From Deltaproteobacteria bacterium (lineage in GTDB: Bacteria; Desulfobacterota; Anaeroferrophillalia; Anaeroferrophillales; Tharpellaceae): a stretch of 7,524 nt of DNA. Location of the stretch: contig JAUVDU010000063.1 of NCBI GenBank assembly GCA_030595135.1, positions 1 to 7,524 on the forward strand, given 5' to 3'. Positions 1-7,524 of the stretch are shown here, piece after piece; the first letter of the stretch is position 1, and each line of letters begins with the position of its first letter. The position numbers and the translations under genes were made by a program. Below the pieces are notes generated by a model, which was not told the DNA's origin, searched no databases, and saw only the letters and a list, made by a program, of their open reading frames with translations.

Positions 1-3000
1 TGTGAGAAATGTGGCGTCGAAGTTATCCAGTCAAAAGTTCGGCGGGTGCGCATGGGTCATATTGAGCTCGCCTCGCCAGTGGCTCATATCTGGTTTTTGA
101 AAAGTTTGCCAAGTCGGATTGCCCTGCTTCTTGATAAGACCTTAAAGGATGTAGAGCGGATTCTCTATTTTGAGAATTATGTTGTTCTTGATGCCGGAGA
201 TGCTGATGAGATCGTCAAAGGCCAGCTTGTTTCTGAAGATGAGTTCCTTCTCCTCGATGAAAAATATGGTGATACGATTCGTTGTGGTATCGGGGCCGAA
301 GCCGTTAAGGAGATGTTGCAGGAGATCGATCTAGAGAGTGAGCGAGTTAAGTTACGTCAGGATATGGTTGAGACCGGTTCCGAGGCCAAAAAGAAGAAGA
401 TTGCCAAGCGTCTTAAAATTATTGATGATTTTCGCAAATCAGGGAATTTGCCGGAGTGGATGATCATGGATGTGATCCCGATTCTGCCACCCGATTTGCG
501 TCCCTTGGTACCTCTTGATGGTGGTCGATTTGCGACCTCTGATCTTAATGATCTCTATCGTCGGGTCATCAACCGCAATAATCGCCTCAAAAGGTTGATC
601 GAACTAAAAGCTCCCTGGATTATTATATGTAATGAAAAAAGGATGCTGCAGGAGTCGGTTGACGCCCTCTTTGACAATGGTCGACGGGGTCGGGCGATTA
701 GTGGAGCCAACAAACGTCCCTTGAAATCATTAAGCGACATGTTGAAAGGGAAACAGGGACGTTTTCGTCAGAATCTGCTTGGTAAACGGGTAGATTACTC
801 CGGTCGTTCAGTAATTGTTGTCGGCCCCGAGTTGCGTCTGCATCAGTGCGGATTGCCTAAGAAGATGGCCCTCGAGCTTTTTAAACCATTTATTTATAAT
901 AGATTACTTGATCGTGGCTATGTGACCACGATCAAAAGTGCCAAAAAGATGGTGGAACAGGAAAGTTCTGAGGTCTGGGATCTTCTCGAAGAGGTTATTA
1001 CCGAACATCCGGTTCTCCTTAACCGCGCCCCGACCCTGCATCGACTTGGGATTCAGGCCTTTGAACCGGTTTTGACCGAAGGCAAAGCGATACGCCTACA
1101 CCCCTTGGTCTGCAGCGCTTATAATGCTGACTTTGACGGTGACCAGATGGCTGTGCATGTGCCGTTGTCGATTGAAGCCCAGACTGAAGCCCGGGTTTTG
1201 ATGATGTCAACCAACAATATTCTCTCACCGGCCAATGGCCGTCCCGTGATTATCCCGACTCAGGATATTGTTTTAGGGATCTACTGGTTGACCAGAGATC
1301 GTCCTTTTGCCCTTGGAACCGGAACCCTTTACAGCTCTCCGGAAGAGGTGCGGATTGCCTATGATGCCGGAGCCGTGCATCTCCAGGCCGTTGTTAAAGT
1401 GATGATGGAAGGTCAATTGACCGAAACTACGGTCGGTCGAGTCCTTTTGCACGAGATCGTTCCGAGTGAGATGGAGTTCTCCTCTTATAACGAAACCTTA
1501 ACCAAGAAGAGTATCTCGGTTCTTTTTGAGAAGATATATCTGAAAGCCGGTGATAAAAAATCGGTTATTTTTGCCGATCGGATTAAGGATCTGGGCTATA
1601 AGATTGCCACCCAGGCGTCAATCTCTATCGGGATTGACGATCTGGAGATTCCGAAGAGTAAGGGTGATTTGATTGAGGATGCGAACGAAAAAGTTCTCGA
1701 AATTGAGCGCCAAATCAATAATGGTCTGATTACCTCTGGTGAACGTTACAATAAATTGGTCGATATCTGGTCGAAAACTACCGATCTGGTTGCCGACGCG
1801 ATGATGGAGACCATTAGTAAAGAGTTTGTTGAGGATGAAAAAGGCGAGTCGCAGGAGGTTAAATCCTTCAACTCGGTTTATATGATGGCCGATTCAGGGG
1901 CTCGTGGCAGCCAGCAGCAGATCCGGCAGCTGGCCGGGATGCGTGGGTTGATGGCTAAACCCTCCGGCGAAATTATCGAAAATCCGATTATCGCCAACTT
2001 CCGTGAAGGGCTTAACGTTCTCCAGTATTTTGTTTCGACTCACGGAGCCCGTAAAGGTCTGGCCGATACGGCCTTGAAAACTGCGAACTCAGGTTACCTG
2101 ACTCGGCGTCTGGTTGATGTTGCTCAGGATGCGGTGGTCAGCGAAATTGATTGCGGCACCTTAGACGGTATCTTTGTGACCCCGTTGACCGAGGGTGGTG
2201 AGATTATTGAAACGGTTGCGGCTCGGGTTCTTGGACGGGTCGCCCAGGATGATATTGTCTCGCCGATCACCGGTGAGATTATTGTTGAAGCTGACCAGGA
2301 GATTACTGAGGAACTGGCCGAACAGATCGATGTTTCCGGTATTGATCGGGTGCGGATTCGTTCGGTTTTGACCTGTCAGTCCAAAAAAGGTATCTGTGCT
2401 TACTGTTATGGTCGTGATCTGGCCCGTGGGCGAGTTGTTAATATTGGTGAGTCGGTCGGGGTTATCGCGGCCCAGTCAATTGGTGAACCCGGTACCCAGC
2501 TGACGATGCGGACTTTCCATATCGGCGGCACCGCCAGCAGTGCGGTTGAACAATCTTCGCTTGAAGCTAAGCTGGGCGGTCAGATTCAGTTTGTGAAACT
2601 TGATACGGTGCGTAACCGGGATGGCAAACTGGTAGCCATGAACCGTAACGGTGAGATTGCGGTGGTGGATCAGAGTGGCAATGTTAAAGAGCGCCACAAG
2701 GTTGTCTTCGGAGCTATTTTGCATGTTGAAGAGGGTTCGGAAATCAAGCCCGGGCAACTCTTGTCCGAGTGGGATCCTTTCTCTATTCCAACATTGACGG
2801 CGGTTAGTGGTAAGGTTAAGTATGGTGACCTGATCGAAGGGGTGACCGTAACCGAGCAGGTTGATCAGCAGACCCGGATGTCACGGCGGGTCGTAACCGA
2901 AACCCGAAATGCCGATCTGCGTCCCCGGCTCTCAATTAAAGATGAGAAAAACCGAACTATGAAAGTCGGCGATCGTGGTGAAGCGCGTTACAATTTCTCG

Positions 3001-3939
3001 CCCGGGATCCACATTATGGTGGCCGATGGTGAGGAGGTTTTGGCTGGTGACATTATTGCAACCAAACCTCGGGATACGACTAAAACTAAGGATATTACCG
3101 GTGGTTTGCCCCGGGTTGCGGAGCTTTTTGAGGCTCGGAAACCGAAAGAGATCTCGGTTATTGCCGAGATTGACGGGATTGTCTCTCTGGGTAAAATAGC
3201 TAAGGGTAAGCAGAAGGTTATTGTCACACCGGAGATCGGAGATCCTGTTGAGCATGTGATTCCGAAAGGGAAATACCTGATCGTCCATGAAGGCGATATG
3301 GTGGCTGTCGGAGAGCCTTTGGTCGATGGTTCCATCGATCCGCATGATATCCTGCGGGTCTTAGGGGTCAAAGAGCTGGCCAAATATATTGTCAACGAAG
3401 TCCAGGAGGTCTATCGTCTGCAGGGGGTTGGCATCAATGATAAACATATTGAGGTCATTGTCCGTCAGATGTTGCGGCGGATTAAGGTGGTTGATCCCGG
3501 CGAAACCGTTATGTTGGTCGATGAGACGGTCGAAAAACATGCTTTTGAAGAGGCCAATAGCAAAGCTGTGGCCGAAGGTCTGCAGCCGGCGGTTGGTGAA
3601 CCTCTCTTCTTAGGGATTACCAAGGCCTCTTTGAGTACCGATAGTTTTATTTCGGCCGCATCCTTCCAGGAGACGACTAAGGTTCTAACTCAGGCCAGTG
3701 TCGCCGGTAAGGTTGATCACTTGATTGGGCTTAAAGAAAATGTAATTATGGGTCGTCTGATTCCGGCCGGCTCCGGACAACGTTGTTATCGTAACCTTAA
3801 GGTGGAGATGAGCGAAGAGGATAAACAGCTTATCAAAGATGCAATGGCCGCTGATGCTGAAACGGCTGAAACTGCCTTATTGGTAAGTGAGAGAGTTCAA
3901 ACAGTTACGGAAGAGAAAACTGATAATGAGCGGAGATAG
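1..3939 (+). CDS. rpoC: RNA polymerase subunit beta-prime, 5' end missing
   Basis: This is the catalytic beta-prime subunit of RNA polymerase. The reading frame is open from base 1, and the ATG at 46 is internal. The first residues (CEKC) match Cys85 and Cys88 of the E. coli N-terminal zinc site, so about 84 residues lie upstream; 1312 codons are visible. In window codons, the Mg-binding NADFDGD motif is at 375-381. The bridge helix lies around 673-710. The second zinc site is C718, C792, C799 and C802, with the same spacing as in E. coli. The trigger loop has M836 and H840. A long insertion follows at roughly 847-1035 (SI3 type) before the loop resumes at [17 protein letters not shown]. The C-terminal tail is acidic and family-variable. 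All key residues are intact. The stop is TAG, and the last 14 bases overlap the next gene. Identification is certain from near-continuous similarity to known RpoC. Confidence 0.99.
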   Translation, partial: CEKCGVEVIQSKVRRVRMGHIELASPVAHIWFLKSLPSRIALLLDKTLKDVERILYFENYVVLDAGDADEIVKGQLVSEDEFLLLDEKYGDTIRCGIGAEAVKEMLQEIDLESERVKLRQDMVETGSEAKKKKIAKRLKIIDDFRKSGNLPEWMIMDVIPILPPDLRPLVPLDGGRFATSDLNDLYRRVINRNNRLKRLIELKAPWIIICNEKRMLQESVDALFDNGRRGRAISGANKRPLKSLSDMLKGKQGRFRQNLLGKRVDYSGRSVIVVGPELRLHQCGLPKKMALELFKPFIYNRLLDRGYVTTIKSAKKMVEQESSEVWDLLEEVITEHPVLLNRAPTLHRLGIQAFEPVLTEGKAIRLHPLVCSAYNADFDGDQMAVHVPLSIEAQTEARVLMMSTNNILSPANGRPVIIPTQDIVLGIYWLTRDRPFALGTGTLYSSPEEVRIAYDAGAVHLQAVVKVMMEGQLTETTVGRVLLHEIVPSEMEFSSYNETLTKKSISVLFEKIYLKAGDKKSVIFADRIKDLGYKIATQASISIGIDDLEIPKSKGDLIEDANEKVLEIERQINNGLITSGERYNKLVDIWSKTTDLVADAMMETISKEFVEDEKGESQEVKSFNSVYMMADSGARGSQQQIRQLAGMRGLMAKPSGEIIENPIIANFREGLNVLQYFVSTHGARKGLADTALKTANSGYLTRRLVDVAQDAVVSEIDCGTLDGIFVTPLTEGGEIIETVAARVLGRVAQDDIVSPITGEIIVEADQEITEELAEQIDVSGIDRVRIRSVLTCQSKKGICAYCYGRDLARGRVVNIGESVGVIAAQSIGEPGTQLTMRTFHIGGTASSAVEQSSLEAKLGGQIQFVKLDTVRNRDGKLVAMNRNGEIAVVDQSGNVKERHKVVFGAILHVEEGSEIKPGQLLSEWDPFSIPTLTAVSGKVKYGDLIEGVTVTEQVDQQTRMSRRVVTETRNADLRPRLSIKDEKNRTMKVGDRGEARYNFSPGIHIMVADGEEVLAGDIIATKPRDTTKTKDITGGLPRVAELFEARKPKEISVIAEIDGIVSLGKIAKGKQKVIVTPEIGDPVEHVIPKGKYLIVHEGDMVAVGEPLVDGSIDPHDILRVLGVKELAKYIVNEVQEVYRLQGVGINDKHIEVIVRQMLRRIKVVDPGETVMLVDETVEKHAFEEANSKAVAEGLQPAVGEPLFLGITKASLSTDSFISAASFQETTKVLTQASVAGKVDHLIGLKENVIMGRLIPAGSGQRCYRNLKVEMSEEDKQLIKDAMAADAETAETALLVSERVQTVTEEKTDNERR
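3909..3915 (+). promoter_or_regulatory. Ribosome binding site inside rpoC for thiD2-thiE
   Basis: GGAAGAG lies 10 bases before the ATG at 3926, within the last codons of rpoC. It favours the ATG at 3926 over the upstream in-frame GTG at 3887, which would add 13 basic residues not expected ahead of the ThiD2 domain. The site implies that ribosomes finishing rpoC can restart on the thi gene. Confidence 0.6.
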
Positions 3940-4993
3940 TCGCGTTTATCGCGTCCTTGATGTCAACTTCAATCGTTTGCGTGAAGGACTGCGCGTGGTT
4001 GAAGACTACAGCCGCTTGGTTTGTGACGATAGTCTGGCCCTGCAGATCAAAGATATGCGTCACCGTTTGCGACTGTTACTTGATGAAAAGCTGACGCTTG
4101 CCTGCCTTAGAGAGCGGCGGGCGGCGACTGATATCGGCCGTCATACCTTTACTGATTCTGAGGCTGAACGAAGTGATTGGCAGGCAATTCTTCTGGCTAA
4201 TCTGAAAAGAGCGCAAGAGGCCGCCCGGGTTATCGAGGAGTGTAGTAAGTTGGTAGAGGAACCGCAACTCTCTCAGGGGATTAAAGCTCTCCGTTTTGAG
4301 CTTTATGAACTGGAGCGAGGTGTGATCGGTTCGCGGGCGGTCAAGGTTCGAGATTGGTTTGGCCTGTCACCCAAAAAGGCCGCCGCTCTTTATTTGGTCG
4401 CCGATGAAAATTTCTATTCCGGTTCTGATCTGATCGCTGATCTTAAAGCGGTGCTTGAAGCCGGGGTTGATTTTCTGCAATGGCGTCAGAAACAGGGTAG
4501 TGACAGCTCTTTTTTGCTGAAGGCTCGAGAAGTGGGAGCTCTTTGTCGGGAGTTTAAGACCCCTTTTGTGGTCAATGATCGGCCCGATATTGCGCTTTTG
4601 GTTGAGGCTGATGCCTTGCATCTAGGCCAAGATGATCTGCCGATTGATGCAGCCCGGAGTCTCGTGGGTTCCCAGATGCCGATTGGTCGTTCAACCCACT
4701 CATTGGCTCAAGCTCTGGCGGCTGAGGCCGAAGGGGCTGATTATATAGGTTTTGGTCCGATTTTTAAGACCCCGAGTAAGGCCAATCCTGACCCCGAAGT
4801 CGGGATTGACGGTTTGCTTGAAGTTTTGCAGCAAGTATCCCTGCCGGTAGTGGCTATCGGTGGTCTCGATGAAAATAATATAGCTGAGGTTGCCCGCAGT
4901 AAAGTTGCAGCATTAGCAGTAATCAGGGCGATTCTCAAAGCTGACCGTCCGGCCGAAATGGTTGGCCGCTTACGTTCGTTAACTGTTTATTAA
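3926..4993 (+). CDS. thiE: ThiD2-ThiE fusion: HMP-P kinase and thiamine phosphate synthase
   Basis: This two-domain cytoplasmic enzyme of 355 residues acts in thiamine synthesis. Residues 1-140 match the ThiD2 domain, a monofunctional HMP-P kinase unrelated to ThiD. It shows the signature D12-x-N-x-NR-x-REGLRV-x-ED and MRHRL at 44-48. A second copy-like helix, [15 protein letters not shown], is at 91-105. Residues ~155-352 form the ThiE TIM barrel, which joins HMP-PP to thiazole phosphate. It has QWRQK (185-189), NDR (217-219), HLGQDD (232-237), STH (256-258) and TPSK (282-285), which supply the known pyrophosphate, Mg and substrate contacts. Slightly unusual are IGRSTH, where IGVSTH is common, and VIRAI near the C-terminus, where VVSAI is common. 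The gene overlaps rpoC by 14 bases and is followed by thiC. ThiE is certain; assigning the N-terminal domain as ThiD2 rests on motif recall. Confidence 0.95.
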   Translation: MSGDSRVYRVLDVNFNRLREGLRVVEDYSRLVCDDSLALQIKDMRHRLRLLLDEKLTLACLRERRAATDIGRHTFTDSEAERSDWQAILLANLKRAQEAARVIEECSKLVEEPQLSQGIKALRFELYELERGVIGSRAVKVRDWFGLSPKKAAALYLVADENFYSGSDLIADLKAVLEAGVDFLQWRQKQGSDSSFLLKAREVGALCREFKTPFVVNDRPDIALLVEADALHLGQDDLPIDAARSLVGSQMPIGRSTHSLAQALAAEAEGADYIGFGPIFKTPSKANPDPEVGIDGLLEVLQQVSLPVVAIGGLDENNIAEVARSKVAALAVIRAILKADRPAEMVGRLRSLTVY

Positions 4994-5010
4994 CTATTGT
5001 TTAAATAGGA
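4994..5010 (+). promoter_or_regulatory. thiC ribosome binding site with a weak overlapping hairpin
   Basis: AGGA at 5007-5010 is the likely Shine-Dalgarno, 11 bases before the thiC ATG. The bases just after the thiE stop, CTATT (4994-4998) and AATAG (5004-5008), can form a 5-bp AT-rich stem that covers the first two bases of AGGA. It is probably too weak to act alone. The gap between the genes is only 28 bases, so there is no room for a TPP riboswitch, a terminator or a normal promoter. Confidence 0.4.
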
Positions 5011-5021
5011 CGACAGACTTT

Positions 5022-6326
5022 ATGACTCAGATGATTGCCGCTCGCCGGGGCGATATTACTCCTGAAATGGAACAGGTTCTTGCCACTGAAACAATTTCAG
5101 CCACAGACCTGTTGGCTCGTGTCGCGTCCGGGACGATTGCCATACCTGCTAACCAAAATCATAAAAATCTTACGGCTTATGGTATTGGTCAAGGTCTTAA
5201 AGTTAAAATTAATGCTAATATCGGTACATCATCTGATGCTTCCGATCTCGATAATGAATTGCTTAAGCTGAAAGCGGCGATTGATTGTGGTGCTCATGCC
5301 ATGATGGATTTAAGTACCGGTGGTGATCTTGATCAGGTTATGAGAAGCATTTTCGCTCACTGTACTGTTCCTTTAGGCACGGTGCCGATCTATCGCGTGG
5401 CCCAGGAAGGTGTGCAGAAACACGGCTTTTTTGGTGATGTCACCGTCGATGAGATGTTTGATGTTATTGAACGCCAAGCTCAGCTCGGAATTGACTTTAT
5501 GACGATTCATTCCGGTGTCAATCTGCGCACCCTGGAGAGTCTTAGGGAATGTGGCCGGGTTACCGATGTGGTTAGTCGGGGCGGCGCTTTTATGGTTGAA
5601 TGGATGGTCTATAATGAGCAGGAAAATCCTTTTTTCGAGCATTATGATCGTCTTCTGGAAATTGCTTTAAAATATGATGTAACTTTGAGTCTGGGTGATG
5701 GCTTGCGGCCTGGATGCCTAGCTGATGCGACCGACCGGCCGCAACTGCAAGAGCTCATCTATCTTGGTGAACTTACCGACCGGGCTTGGCAAGCCGGGGT
5801 TCAAGTGATGATTGAGGGGCCCGGTCATGTCCCCTTAAATCAGGTTGAAACCAACATTAAACTGCAAAAGAGCCTCTGTAAAGGAGCGCCTTTTTATGTG
5901 TTGGGTCCACTGGTTACCGATATTGCTCCGGGATATGATCATATTACTTCAGCCATTGGCGGCGCCGTCGCTGCTGCCGCCGGAGCTGATTTCCTCTGTT
6001 ATGTGACCCCGGCCGAGCATCTTTGTCTGCCCAATGTTGCTGATGTCAAAGAGGGTGTTATTGCTTGCCTGATTGCCGCCCATGCCGGTGACATTGCTCG
6101 CGGGTTGCCCGGAGCTCTGGATTGGGATCGGCAGATGGCGGAGAAACGTAAAACGCTTGATTGGCAGGGCCAGATCGATCTGGCTATTGATCCGATACGG
6201 GCTCGGGCTCGGCGTGAAGAGAGCATGCCGACAGATGAAGAAGTTTGTACGATGTGTGGCGAGTTTTGTGCCATCAAAAAGGTAGATGCTTACCTGCATC
6301 CCAAAGATAAAGATGAGGTTAAATAA
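5022..6326 (+). CDS. thiC: Phosphomethylpyrimidine synthase ThiC, short form
   Basis: This radical-SAM enzyme rearranges AIR into HMP-P, the thiamine pyrimidine precursor. It has 434 residues, typical of the short form that lacks the extra N-terminal domain of E. coli ThiC (about 630). Family motifs run in order: [56 protein letters not shown] and DVKEG. H269 and H333 are 64 residues apart and fit the family's active-site metal ligands. The C-terminal iron-sulfur cysteines are C409, C412 and C416. Their CX2CX3C spacing is one residue shorter than the CX2CX4C of long ThiC; I believe this is normal for short forms. The start at 5022 is preceded by AGGA; ATG 5031 is a possible alternative. The close paralogue BzaF (hydroxybenzimidazole synthase, B12 lower ligand) cannot be excluded by motifs alone, but the neighbouring thiD2-thiE favours ThiC. 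Confidence 0.95.
   Translation: MTQMIAARRGDITPEMEQVLATETISATDLLARVASGTIAIPANQNHKNLTAYGIGQGLKVKINANIGTSSDASDLDNELLKLKAAIDCGAHAMMDLSTGGDLDQVMRSIFAHCTVPLGTVPIYRVAQEGVQKHGFFGDVTVDEMFDVIERQAQLGIDFMTIHSGVNLRTLESLRECGRVTDVVSRGGAFMVEWMVYNEQENPFFEHYDRLLEIALKYDVTLSLGDGLRPGCLADATDRPQLQELIYLGELTDRAWQAGVQVMIEGPGHVPLNQVETNIKLQKSLCKGAPFYVLGPLVTDIAPGYDHITSAIGGAVAAAAGADFLCYVTPAEHLCLPNVADVKEGVIACLIAAHAGDIARGLPGALDWDRQMAEKRKTLDWQGQIDLAIDPIRARARREESMPTDEEVCTMCGEFCAIKKVDAYLHPKDKDEVK
6315..6318 (+). promoter_or_regulatory. Ribosome binding site for hisI inside thiC
   Basis: GAGG lies in the last codons of thiC, 7 bases before the hisI ATG at 6326. The thiC stop TAA and the hisI ATG share one A (TAATG), a classic coupling arrangement. 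It supports this ATG as the start. Confidence 0.65.
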
Positions 6327-6712
6327 TGAAACCGTTAGATTTTACAAAACTTGACGGCCTGATTACGGCTGTAGCTCAGGACTACCAAACCAATGAAGTG
6401 CTGATGCTTGCTTTTATGAATCCTGAAGCCTGGGAAGAGACTGTAAAAACCGGCCGAGCTTGTTATTTTAGTCGTAGCCGTCAACGACTCTGGCGTAAAG
6501 GTGAGGAGTCGGGCAACGTTCAGATAGTTAAAGAAATTTTAATTGACTGTGATCGTGATGCCGTGGTTATGAAAGTCGAGCAGATTGGCGGGGCGGCATG
6601 TCATGTTGGTTACAATAGCTGCTTCTATACCAAGATTGAGTCGGACGGCAGTGAAAAAATCATTAAAGCTGAAAAAGTTTTCGATCCAGAAAAAGTCTAC
6701 GGAAAAAAATAA
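6326..6712 (+). CDS. hisI: Phosphoribosyl-AMP cyclohydrolase
   Basis: This cytoplasmic enzyme of 128 residues opens the adenine ring of phosphoribosyl-AMP to give ProFAR, the third step of histidine synthesis. It shows the family core [11 protein letters not shown] at 56-66, DCDRD at 74-78 and [13 protein letters not shown] at 88-100. D74, D76 and D78 are the expected Mg ligands, and C75, C92 and C99 the conserved zinc cysteines, all intact. The protein ends soon after this domain with a Lys-rich tail. It therefore has no fused HisE (phosphoribosyl-ATP pyrophosphatase) domain, and step two must be encoded elsewhere. It is probably translated by coupling to thiC. Identification is firm; the tie to a thiamine operon is unusual. 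Confidence 0.97.
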   Translation: MKPLDFTKLDGLITAVAQDYQTNEVLMLAFMNPEAWEETVKTGRACYFSRSRQRLWRKGEESGNVQIVKEILIDCDRDAVVMKVEQIGGAACHVGYNSCFYTKIESDGSEKIIKAEKVFDPEKVYGKK

Positions 6713-6720
6713 AGATGGCG

Positions 6721-6753
6721 TTGCACCCCAAGGGCACTTCCTACGGGGCGTAA
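6721..6753 (+). other. Imperfect hairpin after hisI
   Basis: TTGCACCCC (6721-6729) can pair with GGGGCGTAA (6745-6753), giving a 9-position stem with one G-U wobble and one A-C mismatch around a 15-base loop. Inside the loop, AGG (6731-6733) can pair with CCT (6740-6742). It starts 8 bases after the hisI stop. It is followed by A residues, not a T run, so it is not a standard terminator for this strand. Its AA end joins the left edge of the larger palindrome, so the two may be parts of one element. Confidence 0.45.
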
Positions 6754-6858
6754 AAAGTTCCGATCTCCGGCGTCGTTGTGGTTTTTCAGACACTCGACAT
6801 ACTATTTGTATAGTCTCGCGCCTGAAAAACCACAACTCCTTTGTATATCGAAATTTTT
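6752..6858. repeat. 107-base imperfect palindrome ahead of hisG
   Basis: The core is a perfect 15-bp inverted repeat: GTTGTGGTTTTTCAG at 6775-6789 and CTGAAAAACCACAAC at 6822-6836, separated by 32 bases. Within that loop, GACATAC (6796-6802) can pair with GTATAGTC (6808-6815) with one bulged A. Outside the core, AAAAAGTTCCGAT (6752-6764) pairs with ATCGAAATTTTT (6847-6858), with one mismatch and one bulge. The 10 bases between these arms on each side pair only partly, as if decayed. There is no transposase and no open frame of interest. It looks like a dispersed palindromic intergenic repeat or miniature element. An RNA hairpin regulating hisG, or a transcription roadblock, is also possible. 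The structure is seen directly; its function and copy number are unknown. Confidence 0.75.
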
Positions 6859-6885
6859 CCTTAGCCATCCTGTAATAATCAATAT

Positions 6886-6889
6886 AGGA
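6886..6889 (+). promoter_or_regulatory. Ribosome binding site for hisG
   Basis: AGGA lies 10 bases before the hisG ATG at 6900, in the sequence TATAGGACAG. It resembles the thiC site (AATAGGACGA) in sequence and spacing. It lies outside the palindrome, so the hairpin would not cover it directly. Confidence 0.6.
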
Positions 6890-6899
6890 CAGTATAAAA

Positions 6900-7524
6900 A
6901 TGAAATTACGAGTAGGAATTCCCAAGGGGTCGCTGCAGGACGCAACTATCGATCTCTTCAAAAATGCCGGCTACAAAATAACCACCAGTTCACGGTCATA
7001 TTTTCCGACAATTGATGATCCGGAAATAGAATGTATGCTGATTCGGGCTCAGGAGATGGCTCGTTATGTCGAGAGCGGGATTCTTGATATCGGCATCACC
7101 GGGCATGATTGGGTGGTTGAAAACGGTTCTGATGTTGTTGAAATGACCGAACTTCAATATGCTAAAGTGACCTTCAATAAAGTGCGCTGGGTGCTGGCTG
7201 CTAAAGAGGGCGGGGATATTCGTTCGGTGAAAGACCTTGAAGGTAAGACGATTGCTACCGAGGTAGTTAATTTGTCGAAGAAATACCTGGAGGAACATGG
7301 GGTTTCGGCTAAGGTCGAGTACTCTTACGGGGCGACTGAAGTTAAAGTTCCGCATCTTGCCGATGCGATTATCGAAATCACTGAGACCGGTTCCTCTTTA
7401 AGGGCTAATAACCTTGAAATTATCGACACGGTGCTTGAAACCACAACCGTTCTCATAGCCAATCACAAACTTGCCGAAGACAGCTGGAAAAAAGATAAGG
7501 TTGAGCGGCTCATCATGCTTTTGC
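6900..7524 (+). CDS. hisG: ATP phosphoribosyltransferase, 3' end missing
   Basis: This enzyme joins ATP and PRPP to form phosphoribosyl-ATP, the first committed and feedback-controlled step of histidine synthesis. The frame is open from ATG 6900 to the window edge: 208 codons plus one base. The N-terminus [12 protein letters not shown], the [14 protein letters not shown] segment, [12 protein letters not shown] and the PRPP-binding motif [10 protein letters not shown] (161-170) are all present. The sequence resembles long-form HisG (about 290 residues), which carries its own C-terminal histidine-binding domain and does not need HisZ. That domain would lie beyond the window, so the class is inferred from overall similarity. 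It follows hisI after a 187-base gap containing the palindrome, so it could be separately expressed. Confidence 0.95.
   Translation, partial: MKLRVGIPKGSLQDATIDLFKNAGYKITTSSRSYFPTIDDPEIECMLIRAQEMARYVESGILDIGITGHDWVVENGSDVVEMTELQYAKVTFNKVRWVLAAKEGGDIRSVKDLEGKTIATEVVNLSKKYLEEHGVSAKVEYSYGATEVKVPHLADAIIEITETGSSLRANNLEIIDTVLETTTVLIANHKLAEDSWKKDKVERLIMLL

Noticed and set aside
46..48. ATG at 46 as the start of rpoC
   Set aside because: Conserved RpoC sequence, including two zinc-binding cysteines, is encoded in frame from base 1, so the gene begins upstream.
2932..3395. Two antisense frames of about 135 codons opposite rpoC
   Set aside because: The rpoC frame here encodes intact conserved sequence. 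The antisense products show no known motif and fit chance frames opposite a biased coding strand.
3887..3925. GTG at 3887 as the start of thiD2-thiE
   Set aside because: It adds 13 Lys/Arg-rich residues before the family N-terminus and lengthens the rpoC overlap to 53 bases. ATG 3926 has a good ribosome site.
6775..6860. Intrinsic terminator at the palindrome
   Set aside because: The 15-bp core stem is followed by ACTCC rather than a T run; TTTTT comes 17 bases later and belongs to the outer arm. Termination is possible but does not fit the standard form.
6585..6875. A 96-codon + strand open frame spanning the end of hisI and the palindrome
   Set aside because: It overlaps hisI in another frame, then runs through inverted-repeat sequence. 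It has no ribosome site and no recognisable domain; its C-terminal part is only translated repeat.
6871..6879. Possible extended -10 promoter TGTAATAAT before hisG
   Set aside because: It matches five of six -10 bases and has TG, but no -35 hexamer lies at 16-18 bases. AT-rich gaps produce such matches by chance, so it is not listed as a feature.

Overview
The window is a compact, single-strand stretch of bacterial chromosome with five genes, all on the + strand: the end of rpoC (RNA polymerase beta-prime), a fused thiD2-thiE gene, thiC, hisI, and the start of hisG. Genes cover almost everything. The only sizeable gap is 187 bases between hisI and hisG. No tRNA, rRNA, CRISPR array, insertion sequence, prophage gene or TPP riboswitch was seen.

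Organism. RpoC carries the long insertion in the trigger loop (SI3 type) found in Proteobacteria and several related phyla. ThiC is the short form of about 430 residues, common in anaerobic bacteria and archaea. HisG matches the long, self-regulated type, and ThiE has an N-terminal ThiD2 domain. Together with moderate GC, this suggests an anaerobe of the old Deltaproteobacteria (Desulfobacterota or relatives). That is an inference from gene types, not from a marker tree.

Layout. Bases 1-3939 are rpoC without its first ~84 codons. thiD2-thiE (3926-4993) starts inside the end of rpoC with a 14-base overlap. After 28 bases comes thiC (5022-6326). Its stop codon shares one base with the start of hisI (6326-6712). 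The hisI-hisG gap (6713-6899) holds two adjoining inverted-repeat structures: a short hairpin (6721-6753) and a 107-base imperfect palindrome with a perfect 15-bp core (6752-6858). hisG starts at 6900 and runs off the window.

How the genes fit together. ThiC makes hydroxymethylpyrimidine phosphate (HMP-P) from aminoimidazole ribotide (AIR). The ThiD2 domain phosphorylates HMP-P to HMP-PP. The ThiE domain joins HMP-PP to thiazole phosphate to give thiamine phosphate. So the two thi genes hold the whole pyrimidine branch plus the coupling step, while the thiazole branch lies elsewhere. HisG and HisI catalyse the first and third steps of histidine synthesis. The rpoC-thiE and thiC-hisI overlaps and the short thiE-thiC gap imply one transcript from the RNA polymerase operon through thi genes to hisI. 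The palindrome before hisG is the only plausible break. I see no clearly undescribed system here. The most unusual things are the metabolic genes directly behind rpoC, where rpsL, rpsG and fusA often sit, and the palindromic element ahead of hisG.
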